Of a stretch of DNA of 64,000 bases, positions 37,872-46,800 are shown one piece after another (the first letter of the stretch is position 1; every line of letters starts with the position of its first letter). Under the pieces are notes generated by a model that ran no database searches, was not told the DNA's origin, and worked only from the letters and a program-made list of their open reading frames with translations. The position numbers were made by a program, and so were the translations under genes. Origin of the DNA: Azorinus chamasolen (taxonomy: Eukaryota; Mollusca; Bivalvia; Cardiida; Solecurtidae); assembly GCA_963576725.1 (NCBI GenBank), contig OY755236.1, positions 66,513,379 to 66,577,378 on the forward strand, read 5' to 3'.

Positions 37872-40800
37872 ACTAAAATTCAATATGAAGAGAGAGAGAG
37901 AGAGAGAGCACTAAAATTCAATATGAAGACCACCCCACTATTAAGACCACATTTGTCCGGTCCCATGGGTGGTCTTAATAGCGGGGTTTTACTGTATTTC
38001 TTGTTTTCAGTGACCATGGTAAATTTCTTCCGATTAGTACAAGAATTCACAATTTTTTAAGCTTGCATTTTTAAGAAAAAAACCCCCACCCCAGATATAC
38101 GTCAAATCGCACACTCAAAAAAACTTTTCGGGTGAGCATGCCCCCCCCCCCCCCCCCCCCCTTCCCCTCTCTTTACAAAAGGGTTGACTCGGTGCTTTTT
38201 CGTCTCTGGATACGGCCCTGCTTATGTTTTATTTTTTATGCCATTTCTGTAGGGTATTATGTGAAACCCTTCGGCGGGCAGTCCGGCGGGCGGTTCTGTA
38301 TGTCCGATCTTCATGAAACTTAACATGTGCATTGATATCAATGAGGGCAGGAACCCTTTTGATTATGGGCTTTACCAGACCAAGGTCACTTTTTCTAAAA
38401 TAGATAGTTTTTCAGTAGTATTTTTCCATTTCCGGACGATAACTTTAGTTCTGTATGCTAGATCTTCATGTGCATTTATATTAGTGAGGGCAGGAACCCT
38501 GTTAAATATGGGCTTTGCCCGACCAAGGTCAAGATCATTTTATTTCTAAAAATACTGTTTTTCTGTAGAATGTGCACCGTTTTCGGACGATAACTTTAGT
38601 TCTGTATGCCCAATCTTCATGAAACTCCACATGTGCATTGATATCAGTGAGGGCACAAACCTTATTGAATATGGGCTTTGCCCAACCAAGGTCAAGGTAA
38701 ATTGTTTTCTAAAAATAGATTGTTTTTCTGTAGAATTTCTTGTTTCTGGACTATAACTTTAGTTCTGTAATTCTGATCTTCATGAAACTTCACACGTGCA
38801 TTGATATCAATGAGGGCAGAAACCCTATTGAATATGGGCTTAGCCCAACCAAGGTCAAGGTCATTTTGTTAGTCCCCCACCAGTTACTGGTTGGGGGACT
38901 ATAGGTTTGCTCGATTCCGTCCGTCCGTCCCTCCGTCCGTCCGTCTGTCACGCATCGTGTCCGGGCCATATCTCCATCAAAGTTATGCCAAATTTATTAT
39001 AACTTAACACATTGAAGAAGCATGATGAGGGATAGTGTCATGCACAAGGGCCATAACTCTAGTATCAATATTTTTGGAGTTCTTCCCCTTTTTCATAATT
39101 TCTTGTTTCCCTTTTTCATATTTTTTTGTCCGGACAATAACTATTTATCTACTGGTTCATTTGATATCAAACTTCACATATGGAACAAGCATGATGAGAG
39201 GAAGTGTCATTCTCACGGGCCATAACTCTAGCATCAATACTTTTGGAGTTATTCCCCTTTTTCATATTTTCTTGTCTGGACAATAACTGTTTATCTATGG
39301 GTTCAATTCATTTGAAACTTCACATATGGAACAAGCATGATGAGAGGAAGTGCCATGCACAAGGGTCATAACTCTAGCATCATTATATTTGGAGTTACTC
39401 CCCTTTTGTCATATTGTTTTTCTTATTACTTTTACAAATACCATTCAGGTTTGTCATGTATATACCATTGTCAACTACACCATGGGTGGGTAGTTCAGTG
39501 GACATTTCTTTTAATCCGGTGGGGGACTCATGTATTGCATAGCAATACAACAATTACTTGTTCTAAATATATGTTGTTTTTCTGTAGAATTTTCCCATTT
39601 CCGGTAGATAACTTTAGTTCTGTATGTCCGATCTTCCTGAAACTTCACATGTGCATTGATATCAGTAAGGGCAGAAACCCTATTGAATATGGGCTTTACC
39701 AGACCAAGGTTAAGGTCACCTTTTCTAAAAATAGATTTTTTTCAGTAGTAATTTTCCGTTTCCGGACAATAACTTTAGTTCTGTATGCCCAATCTTCATT
39801 AAACTCCACATGTGCGTTGATATCAAAGAGGGCAGGAACCCTATTGAATATGGTCTTTGCCTGACCAAGGTAAAGCTCACTTTTCCTAAAAATAGATTTT
39901 TTCAGTATTTCAGTACATAGATTGTTTTTTCCGTTTCCAGACAATAACGAGTTTTTCCGTTTCCAGACGATAACTTTAATTCTGTATATCCAATCTTCAG
40001 GAAACTTAATATGTGCATTGATATCGATGAGGACAGGAACCTTACTGAATATGGGCTTTGCCCAACCAAGGTCAAGGACACTTTTCCTTAAAATTGATTC
40101 TTTTATCTATTTAGTTTAGGGACTTAAATAGATTTAACGTAAAAAAAATATTAATTTCCGTGAACTATTGCTACCTGATATGGAGTAATGGCCTTTCAAC
40201 TGAAGACATTTGACGTGCGTATTTTGTGACATTTTGGCACTCCCGTTATGACATAAGTCTGATTCTAAAGTTTTGTTAAAGAACAAAAATCCATTTAAAA
40301 TTTTATATTATAAAAACTCAGATAATAAATATTCATGATACATGTATCATTATTTCTTACTTGAATATTGAATTGGGAAAGGGTTAAATAGTAAGAATAC
40401 CAGGTTTATGTACTAATTTTAAAGTAACATTTTACTAAACATTAATTGCAATTTCATTGCTTTACTACCTTGTTTTGGTAGGGGGGGGGGGGGGGGTTCT
40501 GTGCATTTGGAAAAGTTTGTGATTCGCATAACTCCTTGGAGAAGTTTGTGATTCACATAACTCCAAAAATCAGAAATGTTATTGTTAGAAACATGAAACT
40601 TTTCAGGAATGTTTATTAGCTTATATGTTGTTGGGCACTGAGTTTTGTTTCTGCTGAATTCCTATAACAGCACAGTTAAGGGCCTTGGCTTAGTTAAAGT
40701 TAGCAGAAATGGAGTGGAAGGTTTGTGATGTGTGCAGCTCCAAATGTATAGGAGTCAGTGAAATGATACTACACAAATACATATAAGCATATACAGAAAT

Positions 40801-43800
40801 ACACCATTGATTTTGTTTGCAGTTGAATTAGAGTAACAGCAGAACAATAGACATTGAATTAGTTAGAATTAGCAAAAAGGGAATGGAAATATTGTGATTC
40901 TCTTAGCTCAATAAGTATTAGAATTAGAAAGATGAAACTCAATAGGTGGTTATTAATATGAGTGGTTGTAGACCATTAGTATTGCATGCACTGAATCGCT
41001 TTTAAATACTTGATGTCTTTTATGGCAAGTTTGTGACAATTGTCAAAATAATTTGCAGCCTTGTTTTATGGACAGAAACAATATATCTGTTTGTAAAATG
41101 GAATAAGACAATTAGGAGGTAAGACAATTAGTTTGTAAACCACTGGAGTAGCTCAGTATAGACATTAACCAAACTGCTCCTTCAGAACCAGTTTGTTCTG
41201 GGTCAAGACTGTTTATGTAGCCAACTATTTAACCAATTCCCTCCTAGGCTATTTTTAGACCCAACCTCTTTGAATAAATCCAACGAAAAGGAGCATTTAT
41301 TACAGAAAATGGACCATTTAGAATTGTGTAGTTTTGAAACCATTGGGATAAATAGAGGCTAGAGCATTTGCTCCTATGGAGGAAATGCTCTATTTATCAC
41401 AATGGTTTCAACAAACAAATGACTTTTACAGAGGCGTCAAAGGCATCAATTGGAGAGAATGAGTTAAGGTATTTATTGTAAACCAACATCTATGTGTCCA
41501 GTGTCGAGATAATGAAACAGAAAGAGGATTTGTCAGAAGCCTATCAAATTAAGATTCTTTGCATCTTTCATACAAAACCAAAGAGAAAAAACATCCATTT
41601 CTTACAAAAAAAACTAAGTAGCAAGTAAATAAAATGGATTTGTTTGCTATTGTTATGTGTAATACAAATACATACCAGCTGATAAATTTCATTTTACAGC
41701 TGACGACTTTGTTGATGGTTACAACCCACCACCAATGAAAGACCAGTTGGACAAAGGTACAGATACTAGTATTGACAAAGATAAAGGAGTTGATCTAAAG
41801 CAAGATGGTAAGTCTTTTTTGTGAGGATCATCTTAATACCTACGTAAACCAAGTTTGAAAGAGGATTTAAAGGATTTAGCTTGTCAGCTGTTGTTATACC
41901 CCATCAACACAAATGCATGGAGATATACCAGAGAGCGGAGGCACCGTGCCATATTGTCTGTTCATCCATCCATTCATTACAAATTCTTTCTAGGTTAAAC
42001 CTTCACAGGTACAAAAGCTACTGATTTCAAACTTGGCATTCACAGATCTTATACAGAAGTCCAGTGTACCAGAAATAACCAGAGGTCCAGATGCATAAAT
42101 TAAAACTATTTAAAAAATATCTCCTTTATGTCGCTACCAAACCCTATGTTGTGACCACTCTTTAGAATCATTTCTTCGAGACAATTCTAAAGAGTGGTCA
42201 CAACAATGGGTTTGGTGGAGAAGTGGTGATTTTAGTATTTGAATACACACATTTATCTGCTGCTCTGATAATGATGTTCTAATTGGATGGTTTTTCACTG
42301 AATTATTGCACCTTGTCCTTATAAGATTTGATTATAATTTTGATTATGCAATATTTATAATTTTTAGCTCATCTGGCACAAGGTGCCAATGTGAGCTATT
42401 GGGATTACCATGTGTCAGTCATCTGTAGTTATCTGTCAAGCGTCATCAACACTTTATAAATTATATTGGTCCACTGCAAAATTAGGTCACCAATTTTCAA
42501 CAAAAGTGACTGGAATAATGTTGAAGCGACCATCTATTGACTGTATAAGTAGATCACAGGAGCCGTTGTCTTCCCCACCTTTATTAGCTTACCTGAGCTA
42601 AGCTCAGGGTAAGCTTTTGGGAGACTTGATTGTCAAGCGTCCGGCGTGAGGTGTGCGTCGTCCGTCGTCAACAATTTGCTTGTGAACACTCTAGTGGTCA
42701 CAATTTTAGCCCAGTCTTCATGAAACGTGGTCAAAACAATTGTCTTGATAAAATCTCGGATGAGTTTGAAAGTGGGTCACATGGTGTTAAAACTAGGTTA
42801 CTAGGTCAAATAGTAGGAAAACCTTGTGAACACACTAGAGGTCACATTTTTAGCTCAATCTTCATGAAACATGGTCAGAATGATTGTCTTGATAAAATCT
42901 GGGATGAGTTTGAAAGTGGGTCACATGGTGTTAAAAACTAGGTTACTAGGTCAAATAGTATGAAAACCTTGTGAACACACTAGAGGTCACATTTTTAGCT
43001 CAATCTTCATGAAACATCGTCAGAATGATTGTCTTAATAAAATCGTGGATGAGTTTGAAAGTGGGTTATGTGGGGTCAAAAACTAGGTCACTAGGTCAAA
43101 TAGAAAAACCTTGTGAACACTCTAGAGGTCACATTTTTAGCCCAATCTTTATGAATATTTATCAGAATGAATGTTTTGATAAAATCTCAGACAAGTTTGA
43201 AAGTGTGTCATGTTGGGTCAAAATCAAAGTCACAAGGTCAAGCACTAGAAAAACCTTGTGAACACTCTAGTTGTCACATTTTTTGTCCAATCTTCATGGA
43301 ACTTACTCAGAATGATTGTCTTAATAAGATCTCAGACAAGTTTGAAAGTTGGTCATGTGGGGTCAAAAACTAGGTCACTAGGTCAAATAGTAGAAGAACA
43401 TGTGAATACTATAGAGGTCACATTTGTAGCCAAATCTTCATTGAAATTCATCTGAATGATTGTTTTCATAAAATCTCGGACTAGTTTGAATGTGGGTCAC
43501 GTGGGGTCAAAAACTAGGTAATTAGGTCAAACAGTTGAAAAATGTTGTTAACACTGTAGTGGTCACATTTTTGTCCAGTCTTCATGAAACTTAGTCAGAA
43601 TGATTGTCTTGATAAAATCTCAGACGAGTTTGAAAGTCGGTCATGTGGGGTCAAAAACTGGGTCACTACGTCATATATTAGAAAAATCTTGTTTACACTC
43701 CAGTGGCCATGTTTTCAGCCCAATCTTCCCCAATTTTTTTTAAAATGTTTGTCTTGGTGATATAAAGGTAGAGTTTAATCATGGGTGGGGTTAAAAAGTA

Positions 43801-46800
43801 GGTCATTAGACCAAATCTTAGAAAAACTACTCTAGAGGTCACATTTTAAGCCCAATCTCATTAGTCAGAATGGTTGTGTTTATAAAATCAATATTCTAAA
43901 TCTTTGAAAGTCTTGTTGTCCAGAACCACTGCTCATGATCCACTATCAAATTTGTTCAATTATTGTCACTTAGGTCAGAATTGGCCCCATCCTGGGGTAA
44001 CCCAGCTATACTTTTAAATCTATAGTAATCAGGTGAGTGATTAAGGGACATCTTGGCCCTCTTGTTTTAATATGAATGTCAGTGTTGCACCTAGGTCTGA
44101 AATTTTGGGGGACACACCGGCCCCCTGGCTTACAATTTTGGGACATTTTGAAAAATAGGGGGACAGGATAAAAAACAAAATGTATAAGCTTACCCTGACT
44201 CATGAATATAGTTGTCTGTTGTACAATGCATCTTACCTTCGATTCTAGCCATTGACAAACCATTCCTTTTTAGCTCGCCTGAGCAAAGCTCAAGGTGAGC
44301 TTTTGGGAGACTTGAATGTCCGTCGTACGTCGTCAACAATTTGCTTGTGAACAATCTAGTGGTCACAATTGTAGTCCAATCTTCATGAAACTTGGTCAGA
44401 ATTAATGTCTTGATAAAATCTCGGACGAGGTTCGAAAGTGGGTCAGGCTGGGTTAAAAACTAGGTCACTAGGTCAAATAGTAGGAAAACCTTGTGAACCC
44501 TCTAGAGGTCACATTTTTAAGCCCAATTGTAATGAAACTTGGTCAGAATGATTGTCTTGATAAAATCTTGGAGGAGTTTGAAAAATGGGTTACATGGGGT
44601 TAAAACTCTAGGTCACTAGGTCAAACAGTAGAAAAACCTTGTGAACACTCTAGTGGTCACAATTTTAGTCCAATCTTCACGAAACTTGGTCAGAATGAAT
44701 GTCTTGATAAAATCTCGGATGAGTTTGAAAGTGGGTCACATGGTGTTAAAAACTAGGTTTGAAAGTGGGTCAAGTGGGGTAAAAAAGTAGGTCACTAGGT
44801 CAAACAGTAGAAAAACCTTGTGAACACTAGTGGTCAGATTGTTTGTCCAATCTTCATGAAACTTAGTCATAATGATTGTCTTGATAAAATCTCGAACAAG
44901 TTTGAAAGTGGGTTATGTGGGGTCAAAAGTAGGTCACTGGGTCATATCTTAGAAAAATCTAGTTTACACTCTAGCGGCCACATTTCTAGCCCAATCTTCC
45001 TCAAACTTGCTCAGAGTGTTTGTCTTGGTAATATCAAGATTGAGTGTGATCATGGGTGGGATGGGAATAAAAAGTAGGTCACTAGGTCAAATCTTAGAAA
45101 AATTACTCCAGAGGGCACATTTTTAGCCCAATCTTCATTGGTCAGAATCATTGTCTTGATAAAATTAATATTCTAAATCTTTGAAAATCTTGTTCTGCAG
45201 AACCACTGCTCATGATCCACTATCAACATTGTTCAAATATTGTCCCTAAGGTCCATTATGGCCCTACCCATGGGCTAACCAGCAAAACTATTAAATCTAT
45301 GGTAATCAGGTGAGCAATTAAGGGCCATCTTTGCCCTCTTGTTTAATGTTTGGTCTTTCACTTCACTGCTATTCTCGTTTATAATTAATTTAATATGCTC
45401 AGAACTTCCCCTATCGAAAACTCTTGTAATTTCTCGATCTTCCATGCGCGAGTTTTACTTCAGTTTGCATTTCATCTGCTCTAATTTCAATACGACGATT
45501 TTTACCCATAGAGACCGCCATTTTGAATTTGGTCCCCGGATGTTTCGTACCAAAAGCTGACCTGGCATTTTTAGCTCACCAGAGCACTTTTGTGCTAAGG
45601 GTGAGCTTTTGTGATCGCCTGATGTCCGTCGTCCGTCGTCGGGCGTCAACAATTTGAACCTTTAAAAATCTTCTCCTCTGAATCTACAGGGTTCTCAGCT
45701 TTCATCTTTGGTACATAGCATCATCTGTAGGTCCCCTACAAAAGTTATATAAATTATGCCCCTAGAGTCAAAATTGGCCCTGCCCCAGGGGTGCCTTGTT
45801 TTCTATTGAAATATATAGTAAAACTTTGAAAATCTTCTTCTCTGAAACTGGAAGGTTCTCAGCTTTCATATTTTGCACATAACATCATGTTCAGGTCCTC
45901 TACAAAAGTTATATAAATTATGCCCCTGGGTCAAAATTGGCTACATCCCAGGGTGGCCAGTTTTCTAGCAAACTTGAAGCTGACTGCACTTTTAAGCATC
46001 TTATCTTTACTCATAAAGGCCATCAGGTCAAGCAGTAGAGGGGAGACTGACCTACCAGTGTTTATGCAAGTTTTACCCTTACTCTGATCAGTAGAGTAGA
46101 AATTGTGTTCAGCCAAATAAATAACAAACACTCATTTTAGATTGAGAAAACTAAGTGGATAATTCTCAAAATGCTCTTTGCATATCTATGTCCTGCATTA
46201 AGCTCTCAGATATCAATATAGAGTCTTATCAGTATATCTTGTGAAGTTCAGCTGAATACAAGTCAATTGTTCTAAGCTGTAGCATTCTTTATCAGTATTG
46301 TAGTTGTCTGCTTCAGAATTGTTGTCTGCTTGTCTAAGATTGTTCACATTGTTTTTTAATACATGTCAATCTTACAATTAACTCTCTTGTATAAAACAAT
46401 TATGAAGTACAATATTGGATTCTGATCTGACACATATGTAACTTGAAGTTACATATGCAAACTGTTCAGAATCCAAACTGTGCTAGGTCTCCCTTTGCAC
46501 TTTTGATAACAACTGGATTGCCTCCCTTCTGGGTAGACAACTGATATTTTTAGATCTGGCCTATTGCACAAACAATTAACCCTTTACTCCATAATTATGC
46601 ATTTCTACACCATTGCAAACAGAGTAGACCCAGATTAGATGGCTCATTTAGTAGTCATATGATCAGTCTGCTCTGTTTACTTATGATATTATATAGTACA
46701 AATTGCATTAAATTATTTCCATTTTGTGTACAATATACAATGTACTTATAATATGTTTACTTAACCCTTTCCCTCATATAAATGCCTTTTCATACATTTA

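Larger units (their letters stand above)
33361..38221. mobile_element. Possible large TIR element (composite), CTTATG-flanked
   Basis: The left end GCAGGCCCGTAGCCA and the right end TGGATACGGCCCTGC are inverted with two or three mismatches. CTTATG lies at both outer junctions (33356-33361 and 38221-38226). The interior has no transposase that I recognise. It includes a rolling-circle element (34369-34939), a TA-flanked element (36709-37994), simple repeats and a C-run (about 38142-38162). It may be one old 4.9-kb transposon with insertions, or two solo ends that happen to face each other. Confidence 0.4.

Noticed and set aside
37622..37883. Open frames of Arg-Glu and Ser-Leu repeats
   Set aside because: Translation of the (GA)n microsatellite.
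39337..39864. Plus-strand open frame of 175 codons
   Set aside because: It crosses the right end of the nested AGTCCCCCACC element into the surrounding array, so it joins two unrelated repeats.
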